This document shows, one piece after another, positions 1-8,988 of a DNA stretch of 64,000 nucleotides. Origin of the DNA: JANQIO01 sp043585095 (GTDB taxonomy: Bacteria > Pseudomonadota > Gammaproteobacteria > Pseudomonadales > Halieaceae); the NCBI GenBank assembly GCA_043585095.1, contig CP121321.1, positions 1,612,001 through 1,676,000 on the forward strand. The letters run 5' to 3'. Under the pieces are notes generated by a model that was given only the letters and a program-made list of their open reading frames with translations, did not search any database and was not told the origin of the DNA. Every line of letters starts with the position of its first letter. The stretch's first letter is position 1. The position numbers were made by a program, and so were the translations under genes.

Positions 1-148
1 TGCGCCAGTCTTGATCGTAAGGGGAGCGGTATCCCTCCGGTGCCATTTTCGGCACGCCGGCGCTGTCGATAACCACGTTGCGCGTCTCGTCATCGCTCGA
101 TTCGCTGCCTTGCGCGCTGTCGATTTGGCTAGCTTCATCTTGCTTCAT
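1..148 (-). CDS. Unknown protein, N-terminal part (runs off the window)
   Basis: An open frame runs on the minus strand from an ATG at 148 to the window edge without a stop, giving 49 codons that begin MKQDEASQIDSAQG and continue through PKMAPEGYRSPYDQDWR. The first 25 residues are acidic and low-complexity, which suggests a disordered cytoplasmic N-terminus. I do not recognise the family. The frame being open to the edge and the gap before the next, divergent gene support it as real. No clear Shine-Dalgarno sequence precedes the ATG, so the start is uncertain. Confidence 0.5.
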   Translation of the reverse strand, partial: MKQDEASQIDSAQGSESSDDETRNVVIDSAGVPKMAPEGYRSPYDQDWR

Positions 149-289
149 AAGCCAGATGATAAGCGGTAGAGGCTGGCCTGCCTATATACATCGGGATGAT
201 TGCCAGTATTAGTTTGTCGCAAGGATGAACTGCGCCTTAAGAAGCAGTACCCTAGCCACCGTTTTTATTGTGAAACAACGGGAGTAAAA

Positions 290-982
290 ATGCCTACTGT
301 GCTTGTTACCGGCGTCAATCGCGGCCTGGGTCTGGAATTTATCAGGCAGTATTCCGATGCGGGATGGGAGGTTATCGGGACTTGTCGCGACCTTGGCCAG
401 GCCATGGAGGCAAGCGCGCTGGCTGACTCCCACAACAATGTGGAGCTGTATCCCCTGGAAGTCACCAGTGTCGAAAGCGTGAATGCGCTGGTGGACTCGC
501 TGGCCGGTCGCGCTATCGATGTGTTGTTGCTAAACGCAGGCGTGATGTCGCCAGCGAGCAAGGTGATGGGGGCTTTAGAGCAGCAAGACTTTTTGCACTG
601 CCTGAATGTGAATACGGTAATGCCAGCGCTGATGATGCAGGCCTTCCGTGATCACGTGAAGCGCAGCGACCTTAAACTGATGGTGGGTATGAGCAGCACC
701 CTGGGTAGTATTGAGGGCAATTCCGAGGGCGGTTTATATAGCTATAGGGCCTCTAAGGCAGCCCTCAATGCGGTCGTTAAATCCGCAAGTCACGACCTGC
801 GTGATGACGGCATCACCGTTATTGCTCTGCACCCAGGGTGGGTGAAAACCGATATGGGCGGGCCCGACGCAAGCATCACGGTCGGTGAATCGATTACCGG
901 CATGCGCAATGTCATCGCGACAGCAACCCCTGCGGATTCTGGCCGCTTCGTGTCCTATGACGGCGAGAGCTTGCCTTGGTAG
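290..982 (+). CDS. SDR family NAD(P)-dependent oxidoreductase
   Basis: Short-chain dehydrogenase of 230 aa. The Rossmann glycine motif TGVNRGLG lies at the N-terminus, an NAG motif (LLNAGV) marks the fourth strand, and the catalytic YxxxK is seen as YSYRASK after a serine-rich strand (GMSSTLG). The sequence resembles the C-factor (CsgA)-like subgroup of classical SDRs, which are short and mostly of unknown substrate. I chose the ATG at 290 because GGAG lies 5 nt upstream and the dinucleotide-binding strand begins at once. A longer frame back to 200 adds 30 residues without family similarity. It is divergent from the partial gene at the left edge and convergent with the acyl-CoA dehydrogenase. 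The substrate is unknown. Confidence 0.9.
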   Translation: MPTVLVTGVNRGLGLEFIRQYSDAGWEVIGTCRDLGQAMEASALADSHNNVELYPLEVTSVESVNALVDSLAGRAIDVLLLNAGVMSPASKVMGALEQQDFLHCLNVNTVMPALMMQAFRDHVKRSDLKLMVGMSSTLGSIEGNSEGGLYSYRASKAALNAVVKSASHDLRDDGITVIALHPGWVKTDMGGPDASITVGESITGMRNVIATATPADSGRFVSYDGESLPW

Positions 983-1005
983 CAAGGTGGCAAGATAGCA
1001 AACAT

Positions 1006-2172
1006 TTAGCTGACAGATTTCAGCGCTTCACGTGCGACTACCCATTTGTGAATCTCCGTGGGGCCGTCGTAAATTCTCATCAGCCGTACCTCGTTGGCCA
1101 TTTGCTGTAGTGGCAGCTCTTTGGTCATGCCCATACCGCCAAACGCCTGCATTGCGCGGTCGACTACCTGCCAGGCCATTTCGGTGGCGTGGGCTTTCAG
1201 CATGCTGATCTCACGCCGCACGCTGTGCCCCTGATCCAGTTTCCATGCGGTATGCCAGGCCATCAGTCGCGCTGAATGAATATCTGTGTCCGCTTCGGCA
1301 ATCCAGTTTTGAATAGTCTGCTTGTCGGCAAGACTTGAGCCAAAGGTCTCTCTTTGCGGCGCATATTCCAGCATCATTTCCAGAGCCCGCTGGGCAATCC
1401 CGATGCACCATGTGGCCATTTCCAGTCGCCGTGTTGATAGCCGCAGCTGCATCGGAGCAAAGCCTTTGCCTTCTTCGCCAAGCAGTGCATCGTCTGGCAA
1501 TTGGCAGTCTTCAAGCTCCAATTCGTAAGTGCAATTACCCCCTAGCATGGGAATCTTGCGCGCCACCTTCAGACCGCGGCTGTCGCTATCCACCAGGAAC
1601 GCCGATATGCCGCCTCTGGCCCCCAGCGCTTTATCGGTGACTGCCATGGTGATGAAATGATCAGCCTTGTCGGCTTTGCTAATCCAGATCTTGCGGCCGT
1701 TAAGAATCCATCCATCGGCGTTGCGCTCGGCACGGGTCTTCATGGCAGCGGGATCACTGCCAGCGCCGGGTTCAGATATTGCGATTGCAGATACCGTTTC
1801 ACCGCGCAGGTAGGGCTCCAGGTAGCGTTCCCGCTGTGCGTCATTCACCGTGGCATCGAGCATGCGAAGATTCGGCGAGTCTGGCGGTAAAACGTATGGC
1901 ACCACGCTTTTGCCAATTTCCTCGTTAACACCGACCAGCGCTATGGCAGGCAACTCCATGCCGCCCATCGATTGGGGAGCATCCAGCCCCCAGAGCCCTA
2001 GCGTCCGCGAGGCTTCGTCCAGCGCCTGGCGCTCCTCTGGAAGTAATATCAGGCCTTCCCCGGCGGCTTCCCGGGCCAGCACAGCGGCTTCCAGTGGCAG
2101 CAGGTAGTCGCTGACGAAAGACGCTACCAGATCCCGTAACATCCGATATTCTTCCGGCAGTTCAAAGTTCAT
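1006..2172 (-). CDS. Acyl-CoA dehydrogenase family protein
   Basis: FAD-dependent acyl-CoA dehydrogenase of 388 aa, near the usual 380-400. The N-terminal helical domain is followed by the flavin-contact segment ISEPGAGSDPA, the beta-domain and a C-terminal helical domain with AFGGMGMTKELP. The position that carries the catalytic glutamate in short and medium-chain enzymes reads RIYDGPTEIHKW, so an aspartate stands there. This is seen in the ACAD10/11-like and FadE-like bacterial groups. It would oxidise an acyl-CoA and pass electrons to ETF, and etfAB and ETF-QO are at 55-59 kb. The start overlaps the stop of the upstream permease by 4 bp (ATGA), which indicates translational coupling. The chain-length preference cannot be read from the sequence. 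Confidence 0.93.
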   Translation of the reverse strand: MNFELPEEYRMLRDLVASFVSDYLLPLEAAVLAREAAGEGLILLPEERQALDEASRTLGLWGLDAPQSMGGMELPAIALVGVNEEIGKSVVPYVLPPDSPNLRMLDATVNDAQRERYLEPYLRGETVSAIAISEPGAGSDPAAMKTRAERNADGWILNGRKIWISKADKADHFITMAVTDKALGARGGISAFLVDSDSRGLKVARKIPMLGGNCTYELELEDCQLPDDALLGEEGKGFAPMQLRLSTRRLEMATWCIGIAQRALEMMLEYAPQRETFGSSLADKQTIQNWIAEADTDIHSARLMAWHTAWKLDQGHSVRREISMLKAHATEMAWQVVDRAMQAFGGMGMTKELPLQQMANEVRLMRIYDGPTEIHKWVVAREALKSVS

Positions 2173-3476
2173 GATCGTGCATCCAGATAATGGCCCAGCT
2201 TAACGCTGAACAAATAAAGTAGGGCGCCGGCTGCCAGCACATACAGGCACAGGGTCGCCTCTGTGGGTCGTTGCTGCACAGTATAAAAGAGGGTCCACCC
2301 GGTAATCAGCAAAAATAGTATCGGCGGCAAGGGATATAGAGTCACCCGGAAAGGCCTGTGCAGCTCAGGCCGACGCAGGCGCAAGACAAATAGCCCCAGC
2401 ACTGCAAACAGTGTGTTGAGTGCCATTAATGCGCCCGAAAAGACGAGAATGCGCTCAAATGAGGAAGTCCACAGCAGTACCAGGCTGATTGCAGCTTGAA
2501 GCAGAATGGCTCGGGATGGAATTCCGTGCTCGTTTAGCGCGCCCAGTGGCCTGAACAGCGCAAAGTCCTGACCAATGCGGTGCAGCACTCGCGGTCCAGC
2601 GAGAATCATAGCGCTGACGGTGGATATCAGCAGGATGCCCAGCATGACTCCGACCAACCCCGCCACGTGTTCGCCAAAGGCAAATTGCGCCGCAATATAG
2701 CCAACTTCAACCTTCCCACGCAGCGCGTCGACGGGTGCTGCGATCAGGAAGACACCATTGAGTGCCAGATAGAGCAGTGCCACCAATGCTGTGCTGCCGG
2801 CCAGTACCCAGGGCAGGGTGGTTTGGGGGCTACGCAGCTCCGCGCTGATGTAGGTGGCAGCATTCCAGCCAGAGAACGCATAGTTAACGTAAATTAGGGC
2901 GACCGCGTACGCGCCACCCATGATGAGCAGGCCGTCGCCAGCCTGCGGCGTGAAGACGATATCCTGCGGTGACCCAGCGCCCAGGGTGGCGGCAACGCAG
3001 AAGCCGATGATTAGCAATAGCTTTAGCAGCGTCAGCATGGTCTGTGTTAGCCCCGACTGTTTATGGCTGTGACAGTGCAGCAGGCTCAAGCAAGCGATCA
3101 GGGCTGTGGCCAGCCATAGTGCAGAGAGCTGCGGGAATACGGCGCTCAAGTAGCTACCAAAGGTGAGGGCCGCCAACGCTGTTGGGGCCGCAAACCCTAC
3201 CGTAGCCGAGACCCAACCAGAGATGAAGCCGGCCGCAGGATGATAAATTTCGCTGAGGAAGTGATATTCGCCGCCAGAGCCGGGCAAGGCAGCTCCCAAC
3301 TCTGCATAGCAGAGCGCACCGCATAGCGCTGCAGCGCCCCCAACAGCCCACAACGAGAGCAGCACAAAGCCTGAATCAAAATCCAGCAGTTGAAACCCGA
3401 GGCTGGTGAAAACCCCGGTGCCCACCATGTTCGCGATCACCAGTGCGGCGGCTGTTTTGCCGTCGAAATTACGCAA
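2169..3476 (-). CDS. APC family amino acid permease
   Basis: Inner-membrane amino acid-polyamine-organocation transporter of 435 aa with about twelve hydrophobic segments. The first helix carries the unwound substrate-binding glycine motif of the family (NMVGTGVFTSLGF), and the second segment has the conserved ALCYAELGAALP stretch. It would move an amino acid or related compound by secondary transport. It is the first gene of a two-gene unit with the acyl-CoA dehydrogenase, overlapping it by 4 bp. A physiological link between the two is not obvious. The substrate cannot be assigned from sequence alone. Confidence 0.9.
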   Translation of the reverse strand: MRNFDGKTAAALVIANMVGTGVFTSLGFQLLDFDSGFVLLSLWAVGGAAALCGALCYAELGAALPGSGGEYHFLSEIYHPAAGFISGWVSATVGFAAPTALAALTFGSYLSAVFPQLSALWLATALIACLSLLHCHSHKQSGLTQTMLTLLKLLLIIGFCVAATLGAGSPQDIVFTPQAGDGLLIMGGAYAVALIYVNYAFSGWNAATYISAELRSPQTTLPWVLAGSTALVALLYLALNGVFLIAAPVDALRGKVEVGYIAAQFAFGEHVAGLVGVMLGILLISTVSAMILAGPRVLHRIGQDFALFRPLGALNEHGIPSRAILLQAAISLVLLWTSSFERILVFSGALMALNTLFAVLGLFVLRLRRPELHRPFRVTLYPLPPILFLLITGWTLFYTVQQRPTEATLCLYVLAAGALLYLFSVKLGHYLDARS

Positions 3477-3501
3477 GATTAGTTTCTCAAGCTATTGATA
3501 T

Positions 3502-4500
3502 TTATTGGAAAAGCATTTTTTTGAAGCGTGCCAGAGTAGCGCTGTCGGCATCTCGGGACGTTTCATAACACACGTGCTCTGTGGGAGGCGCGGTGGGGCT
3601 AAGCTCGATGCTCCACAGACCCTGTATCTGATTTGGCAGCATAGAAAACCGAATATCCGTGATGCGGCTAGGGTTGCCGGGGTCTACGGCAACATAACCG
3701 TTGGAGAACCAGCGGAAGCGTTCGACATCTAAAGCCTGTTGGCTATCGGCATCAAGCCAGGGGAAGTCACGCTCCAGCTGTAGACGAGGCGTCTCGGATC
3801 CACCCAGATGGCTCACGTTCCACCCTGTACGTACGGCGTCCACATGGAAGCGGCTGGGGGTTTCGTACACCACTTTCCACAACAGAATATTGGCGAAGCT
3901 TGGCTTGGCCTCAAGCCTGATGGGCTGATGCCCGCGCTGCGCTGCCAGCGCCCAGCCCTCGGCTTCCGCCCGGTCGCGCTGCGCCACGCCAAGCAGCAGG
4001 TACGCCAGCGCCCATGCCAGGCCGACTCTCGCCCACGCTGCGTTCTTCCAGGCCAACGACAGCGCCACCAGAAGCAGCAAAGGCAGTGTAAACAGTGGAT
4101 CGATGACCGATACGTTATTCCAGGCAAAGCGTGCATTGCTTAACGGCCATAGCAGCTGGGTGCCGTAGGTTGTGCAGGCATCCAATAGCGCGTGCGTCGC
4201 ATAACCTAACGTGCAGTACAGCAAACTTAGGCGCAGGCTGAGCCCAAATCGTGCTCCGATGAGCCTATGCAGGATCAGGCCACATAAGCCGCCGCCGACG
4301 GGAATGAATAACAGGGAGTGGGTGAACTGACGGTGGTATTCCAGAAATAGCAGCGGGTCGTTGGATGAGCGAATCAGCACGTCGAGATCCGGGGCCATAC
4401 CGGCGAGCAGGCCGAGCAGGGCGGCGATACCCGCCTGCGCCTGAGGCGCTACCGACCGCGGTGCTGCCGCACCCAGCACGCCCTGTGTTAGCGGGTCCAT
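3502..4500 (-). CDS. YdjM/YbcI-like membrane-bound metal-dependent hydrolase
   Basis: A 332-aa protein of the DUF457 (YdjM-like) family, recognised by the N-terminal signature MDPLTQGVLGAA, the DLDVL motif and the histidine motif HRQFTHSL, followed by several hydrophobic segments and a second metal-binding region (HALLDACTTYGTQLLWP). Relatives are described as inner-membrane, probably metal-dependent hydrolases. In E. coli ydjM belongs to the SOS regulon. I see no LexA box here, so SOS control is not supported. The C-terminal ~130 residues are soluble and probably periplasmic. It lies 45 bp downstream of arfB on the same strand and may share its transcript. Confidence 0.85.
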   Translation of the reverse strand: MDPLTQGVLGAAAPRSVAPQAQAGIAALLGLLAGMAPDLDVLIRSSNDPLLFLEYHRQFTHSLLFIPVGGGLCGLILHRLIGARFGLSLRLSLLYCTLGYATHALLDACTTYGTQLLWPLSNARFAWNNVSVIDPLFTLPLLLLVALSLAWKNAAWARVGLAWALAYLLLGVAQRDRAEAEGWALAAQRGHQPIRLEAKPSFANILLWKVVYETPSRFHVDAVRTGWNVSHLGGSETPRLQLERDFPWLDADSQQALDVERFRWFSNGYVAVDPGNPSRITDIRFSMLPNQIQGLWSIELSPTAPPTEHVCYETSRDADSATLARFKKMLFQ

Positions 4501-4545
4501 GCTGTACTTCGTAGCGTAGTTAAAGACGATTTTTGCAACATCGGG

Positions 4546-4968
4546 CTAAAGGTCCGGTTTCTGGCGCAGTGATTTGGTTCGGCCACGCTTTGTCTTGCTA
4601 TCCATGCGCCGCCGTTTGGCGGCTCGCGAGGGTTTCGTTGGTCGGCGAGGTATGCGCGGCTTGACGGCACCGCGAATGATCTCGACCAAGCGCTGCACGG
4701 CATCTTCCCGATTGCGTTCCTGACTGCGGAACTGCTGGGCCTTAATGACCAAAATGCCGTCTTGGCCGATACGCTTGTCTGACAGACCAAGTACACGTGC
4801 TTTAGCCCAATCCGGCAGTGAGGACTGTGTGATATCAAAGCGCAGATGAATGGCTGTAGAGACTTTGTTGACGTTCTGTCCGCCCGCGCCCTGCGCACGC
4901 ATAGCGCTCATCTCCACTTCCTGCGGGGAAATCTGCAGTTGATCGTTGATGATAATAGGAGCGTACAT
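4546..4968 (-). CDS. arfB: Alternative ribosome-rescue factor ArfB (YaeJ)
   Basis: A 140-aa release-factor-like peptidyl-tRNA hydrolase. The catalytic GGQ motif is seen in AQGAGGQNVNKV near residue 29, and the protein ends in a basic tail rich in Lys and Arg (KRGRTKSLRQKPDL). In ArfB that tail enters the empty mRNA channel of stalled ribosomes. Length and layout match E. coli YaeJ. It rescues ribosomes stalled on non-stop messages without needing a stop codon. It is probably the promoter-proximal gene of a pair with the YdjM-like gene. The region upstream is a divergent intergenic space shared with the lipoprotein gene. Confidence 0.95.
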   Translation of the reverse strand: MYAPIIINDQLQISPQEVEMSAMRAQGAGGQNVNKVSTAIHLRFDITQSSLPDWAKARVLGLSDKRIGQDGILVIKAQQFRSQERNREDAVQRLVEIIRGAVKPRIPRRPTKPSRAAKRRRMDSKTKRGRTKSLRQKPDL

Positions 4969-5095
4969 GGTGCTTCAGCCTAATGAACTAAACCGTGAAC
5001 CGGTGCGACACAACATTGTCATAGTTTGCCAACAGACAAAATCATCCGGTCACCGTATTATGCGCGATTCCATTAATTAGAGGCAGTGCCGTACC

Positions 5096-5632
5096 GTGTT
5101 AGCGTCCGTATTTCGGCGATCTTTTCGTCTGGCTTGTGCGTCACTGAGAGCGCCGTTGGGTGCTGCTTTGATACTGCTGCTAACTGCCTGTGCCTCGCAA
5201 GCTCCAATGACTGACGGTGATGTGCTGACGGCTGCGCCCGTGGAGTATTTTGCCTGTGAAGGGTTTTTCGTCTACGAAATCTGCTTAGCAGATATAGAGG
5301 GCGACGGCGTTGTCGATTACACCTATTTCGGAGACGACTTGCAGATCTTTATGTGGCGTCCAGGCGTTACTCTTCCAGAGACCATGCCTTTACATCGCTG
5401 TGGCAAAGCCATGACACCCGAAGTGACGGCAATCGGCAATCAGTTGCTGCACAGCGAAAACCTGAGTTTGCTGCAAGAAATGGATGCGAAGCGTCGTTTA
5501 TTACTGCTGTTCCTTGAGGCGAAAGACGGGGTAGACGAGTGCTACGGCGGAGACAGCACCAAGGGGATACCGGGTGGCAGCGCTCCCGATGAGCCATTTG
5601 CTGATGACGAATTCGATTGGGACAGCGAGTAG
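5096..5632 (+). CDS. Putative lipoprotein of unknown function
   Basis: A 178-aa protein with a typical lipoprotein signal: a basic N-region (FRRSFRLACASLR), a hydrophobic core and the lipobox LLTAC, with the modified cysteine near residue 32. The rest is acidic. It contains a segment with Asp-rich character (IEGDGVVDYTYFGDD) that resembles calcium-binding or EF-hand-like loops, but this is only a resemblance. The start is GTG, preceded by AGAGG about 9 nt upstream. The mature protein is probably anchored in the outer membrane. I do not recognise the family. It is followed 65 bp later by an acyltransferase gene on the same strand. Confidence 0.8.
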   Translation: MLASVFRRSFRLACASLRAPLGAALILLLTACASQAPMTDGDVLTAAPVEYFACEGFFVYEICLADIEGDGVVDYTYFGDDLQIFMWRPGVTLPETMPLHRCGKAMTPEVTAIGNQLLHSENLSLLQEMDAKRRLLLLFLEAKDGVDECYGGDSTKGIPGGSAPDEPFADDEFDWDSE

Positions 5633-5697
5633 GCGCCCTCGGCTAGCGCATACCGCCTAAGGTACCTACATCTGCTACAACACCGCAGGATTGGTTT

Positions 5698-6267
5698 ATG
5701 AAAAGGTGGCTCGCAAGAACACTGTTGCGGCTGTTTGGCTGGAAGATCGAAGGCGAACGTCCGCCCTGTTCCCGCTATGTGCTGATAGCTGCGCCGCACA
5801 CCTCGAACTGGGACTTTCCCTTGATGATCCTGTTCGCGTGGTCCTTTGATATGGACATTTCCTGGATGGGCAAGCAGAGCCTGTTCAAAGCCCCCCATGG
5901 CTGGATTCTGCGCTTGCTGGGCGGCATACCGATCGACAGAGCCAAGGCGGGCAATATGGTAGACAGCATGGTGCAGGCTTTCGCCGAGCGCGCTGCATTG
6001 ATACTGGTTGTTCCTACAGAAGGCACTCGAGAAAGAGTGGAGTATTGGAAGTCCGGCTTCTACAACATCGCCCGCAATGCCAAGGTGCCGATTGTTCCGT
6101 CGTATCTGGACTTCAGCAAAAAGCGCGGCGGCTTTGGCCCTGCACTGACCGTTAGCGGCGACGTCATCCGCGACATGGATTTCTTCAGAGCGTTTTATCT
6201 TCCCATGCAGGGTAAGTTTCCGAGTGGATTCGGGCCGGTCCGTATGAGAGAGGAAGCCGCCGACTAA
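5698..6267 (+). CDS. 1-acyl-sn-glycerol-3-phosphate acyltransferase-like protein (PlsC family)
   Basis: A 189-aa member of the PlsC/LPLAT fold. The catalytic HxxxxD motif is AAPHTSNWDFPL, the glycerophosphate-binding motif is VPTEGTRERV, and the third block is PIVPSY. The sequence matches the short HTSNWD subgroup, whose acyl acceptor is usually unassigned, rather than PlsC itself. It is presumably membrane-associated, and its N-terminal helix is amphipathic rather than a clear transmembrane segment. It may be cotranscribed with the lipoprotein gene upstream. The exact substrate is open. Confidence 0.88.
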   Translation: MKRWLARTLLRLFGWKIEGERPPCSRYVLIAAPHTSNWDFPLMILFAWSFDMDISWMGKQSLFKAPHGWILRLLGGIPIDRAKAGNMVDSMVQAFAERAALILVVPTEGTRERVEYWKSGFYNIARNAKVPIVPSYLDFSKKRGGFGPALTVSGDVIRDMDFFRAFYLPMQGKFPSGFGPVRMREEAAD

Positions 6268-6300
6268 AGCGTGACGCGTGCGCCACTGCCATCTGGCTTA

Positions 6301-6342
6301 GTTCTTGAAAATCAGTTCTTGAAAACCAGTGCTTGAAAATCA
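6301..6342. repeat. Three tandem copies of a 14-bp unit
   Basis: Three head-to-tail copies of GTTCTTGAAAATCA with single substitutions lie in the 106-bp gap between the convergent acyltransferase and acyl-CoA ligase genes. The array is non-coding and contains no stem. Confidence 0.85.
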
Positions 6343-6373
6343 GTAACACAGATCGGTTGTTGAGAGAAAAGAG

Positions 6374-7960
6374 TCATAGCTCAGCGGCGGCGTCTTCACA
6401 GTAGCGGGCACGAAGCGCTTTTCGCAACACCTTACCAGCTTCGCTGCGTGGTAAGTCGTCACAAAAATCCACCGATCTCGGCCACTTCTGCCTGGCAATC
6501 TTACCGTCGCAGTATGCGATCAGTTCAGCTGCCAATGTGTCTGATGCCAGCTGCGAGTCCTTGAGTTTCACAACGGCTTTGACGACCTCGCCAAGATCGG
6601 GGTCAGGAACGCCAACGCAAGCAACATCGCTGACAGCGGGGTGAAGCACTAGCGTATCGTCTATCTCCTGCGGGTAGATGTTCACACCTCCAGAGATGAT
6701 GATCTCTGCACTGCGGCCGGTGAGAAACAGGTAGCCATCCTCATCGATGTACCCTACGTCGCCTGCAGTGAAGTAACCGTCGCGCAGCGACCGGGCGGTC
6801 TTTTCTTCGTCTTTGTGATACCTGAAGGCGGAGCCCGGAGGGTTTACCAAGTAGAGCGTTCCACTCTCACCAGCGGGCACTTCCGTAAATTGGTCATCAA
6901 GGATGCGAACCTGGCCCTCGCCGGGTTTGCCCACGGTGCCTGGTTTGGCCAGCCACTCTTGCGGCGAAACCATCGTCCCCGGGCCTTCAGTCCCCGCGAA
7001 GATCTCCCAAATCACAGGACCAAACCAATCAAGCATGCTTTTCTTGATTTCTACAGGGCAGGGCGCGGCCCCGTGGATAACAAACCGAACGGAGCTGATA
7101 TCCGCGTTGGTCCTGATTGCAGGGTCCAGATCTAGCAAGCGTTTCATCATGGTGGGCACGAAAAAGGTATGCGAGATTTTGTGTCGCTCAATCAGGGCAA
7201 GGGTTTCCTCTGGTGTCCACTTGTCCATCAGCACGCAACCGATGCCCGCCGTGAGTGGCGTGGTCATGCACAGATTGAACGGGCCTGAGTGATAAAGAGG
7301 GCCAGTGACGAGTGCGAGATCGTCACCCGATTCAGGCTCAAACTGAAAGACCGCAGTGAGTATGGCCTGCATATCGGCGGCTTTTTGCGCATCTGGCTGA
7401 TCCCGCACTACGCCCTTGGGTCGGCCTGTTGTGCCTGAGGTATAGAGCATGGTCGAGCCTAAGGCAGGATCTTCGATATCTGAACTACCATGAGCAGCAA
7501 GGCAGGCATCCCAGGATTGATACCCTTCAATTTCGCCACCGATTGCGACCGCCAGGCGCACACCGGGGCAGGCCTGCTTTGCGATGCTAGCGGCCTCGGT
7601 GATTCTGGTATCCATGAATAGTGCCACCGCGTCGCAGTCATCGACGACATAGGCTATTTCCTGTGGTGAGAGGTGCCAGTTGACCGGCGTCAGCCGAAGC
7701 CCAAGGCGATGAGCAGCGAACCTGACCACGATAAATTCCGGCCGATTACCGCAAGCAAGCGCAATGGCATCGCCCGCTTTAACGCCAGCCTCTCTAAGGC
7801 AGTAGGCAAGCTGATTCACCTGCGCATTCAGTTCGCCAAATGTCATGTCGCCGTACTGGGAAACGATGGCGGGGCGATCAGGAACGCTGGCCGCAACGGC
7901 GGCGATCTCCATGCCTTCGGGTGCACGAGCACAGAGAGTTTCAAATACGGTTTTGCTCAA
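6374..7960 (-). CDS. Acyl-CoA synthetase (AMP-binding family)
   Basis: A 528-aa adenylate-forming ligase. The phosphate-binding loop is TMLYTSGTTGRPKG, the A5-type motif is IFAGTEGPG, the A7 motif is YFTAGDVGYIDEDGY followed by FLTGR, and the A10 lysine lies in LPRSEAGKVLRKAL. It activates a carboxylic acid to an acyl-AMP and transfers it to CoA. Chain length and acid type are not determined. The start codon is TTG, with AAAGGA about 10 nt upstream. It is 82 bp downstream of the enoyl-CoA hydratase gene on the same strand, so the pair probably acts in one degradation route. Confidence 0.92.
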   Translation of the reverse strand: MSKTVFETLCARAPEGMEIAAVAASVPDRPAIVSQYGDMTFGELNAQVNQLAYCLREAGVKAGDAIALACGNRPEFIVVRFAAHRLGLRLTPVNWHLSPQEIAYVVDDCDAVALFMDTRITEAASIAKQACPGVRLAVAIGGEIEGYQSWDACLAAHGSSDIEDPALGSTMLYTSGTTGRPKGVVRDQPDAQKAADMQAILTAVFQFEPESGDDLALVTGPLYHSGPFNLCMTTPLTAGIGCVLMDKWTPEETLALIERHKISHTFFVPTMMKRLLDLDPAIRTNADISSVRFVIHGAAPCPVEIKKSMLDWFGPVIWEIFAGTEGPGTMVSPQEWLAKPGTVGKPGEGQVRILDDQFTEVPAGESGTLYLVNPPGSAFRYHKDEEKTARSLRDGYFTAGDVGYIDEDGYLFLTGRSAEIIISGGVNIYPQEIDDTLVLHPAVSDVACVGVPDPDLGEVVKAVVKLKDSQLASDTLAAELIAYCDGKIARQKWPRSVDFCDDLPRSEAGKVLRKALRARYCEDAAAEL

Positions 7961-8042
7961 TGCGGAGTTTCCTTTACTTAGTGAGGGTCATTACCAGTTT
8001 GGAGAGCAGGCGGCTTCAAGCATCTGCGAAAGTTCCAGAGGT

Positions 8043-8849
8043 CTATTCGCCCAGGAACTTAGGCCTGCGTTTTTCTTTAAACGCTCGCGGACCTTCTCTG
8101 GCGTCCTTGGACATCATCACCGCGGCGGCTTGGTCCATCTCATACTGAAATGCTGACTCCCAGGGCAGGGTGTGCGTTTCCAGCGCGGTGCGCTTAATCG
8201 CCTGCAGTGCCAAGGGAGCCTGCTTGCAGATGTTATCCGCATAAAACGACGCTCTTTCCTGCAGCTCAGAAAGCGGTACCACCTCTGATATCAAGCCAAT
8301 ATCACAGGCCTCTTGCGCCGATATATTGACGCCGCCCAGTAGCAGCTTCATGGCCTTGGCCCACGGCACCTGCCGCGCCAGGCGCACCATCGAGCCCGCG
8401 CCTGGAACCGTCCCGATTTTTGGCTCTGGCAAACCGAATTCCGCGTGCTCTGCAGCAATTCGGATATCAGTAGCCAAAACCATTTCAGTGCCGCCCCCCA
8501 GAGCGCGGCCATTAATGGCAGAGATGACTGGCTTCAGTAGCGGTTCATCTTTCAACATGACCTTGTCGACTATCATCGGATCATCGAGCAACCGCTGCTC
8601 AGCGGGCGCTGATGGTTCCCGGGCGCCTGTCCAGATGGGTATTACGCTGCCTAAATCGCCTCCGCAGCAGAAGTCTTCAGTGCCTGCGCCGGTGATGACG
8701 GCAACTCTAATGTCATCGTCGGCGCGGACCTCAGCGATGGCATCGGCAAGCTCAACAAATAGCTCACCGTTGAGAAGGTTTTTATGCTCGGGCCGGTTCA
8801 GCGTCAGCCATGCCTGGTGACCGCGTTTTTCGAAGAGGAGGGAGCTCAT
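8043..8849 (-). CDS. Enoyl-CoA hydratase/isomerase family protein
   Basis: A 268-aa crotonase-fold protein. The oxyanion-hole segments are visible as GAGTEDFCCGGD and NGRALGGGTEMVL, and the active-site region as FGLPEPKIGTVPGAGS. One glutamate of the usual catalytic pair is present in LPEPK. The second position falls in PGAGSMVRLARQ, where hydratases normally continue GGTQRL. The exact reaction (hydration, isomerisation or hydrolysis) is therefore uncertain. An ATG start is preceded by GGAAAC. It lies upstream of the acyl-CoA ligase and probably forms an operon with it. The leader upstream has candidate operator dyads. Confidence 0.9.
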   Translation of the reverse strand: MSSLLFEKRGHQAWLTLNRPEHKNLLNGELFVELADAIAEVRADDDIRVAVITGAGTEDFCCGGDLGSVIPIWTGAREPSAPAEQRLLDDPMIVDKVMLKDEPLLKPVISAINGRALGGGTEMVLATDIRIAAEHAEFGLPEPKIGTVPGAGSMVRLARQVPWAKAMKLLLGGVNISAQEACDIGLISEVVPLSELQERASFYADNICKQAPLALQAIKRTALETHTLPWESAFQYEMDQAAAVMMSKDAREGPRAFKEKRRPKFLGE

Positions 8850-8929
8850 AGTGTTTCCAGTTAGTCGAAGATTCCATCTGTGTAAGCATTAGGTAAGCGG
8901 GGACCACAATCAAGTTAGTGTGATTGGTC

Positions 8930-8948
8930 TTTGGTGCACAAAACCAAA
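8930..8948. promoter_or_regulatory. Candidate operator: TTTGGT-N7-ACCAAA
   Basis: A perfect 6-bp inverted repeat with a 7-nt spacer lies about 80 bp upstream of the enoyl-CoA hydratase start. Its size and position fit a dimeric regulator site. The regulator is unknown and no regulator gene is adjacent. Confidence 0.35.
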
Positions 8949-8988
8949 CGACGCTACGGGTGGCATGTGTCGCGCATTGTTAATTTAA

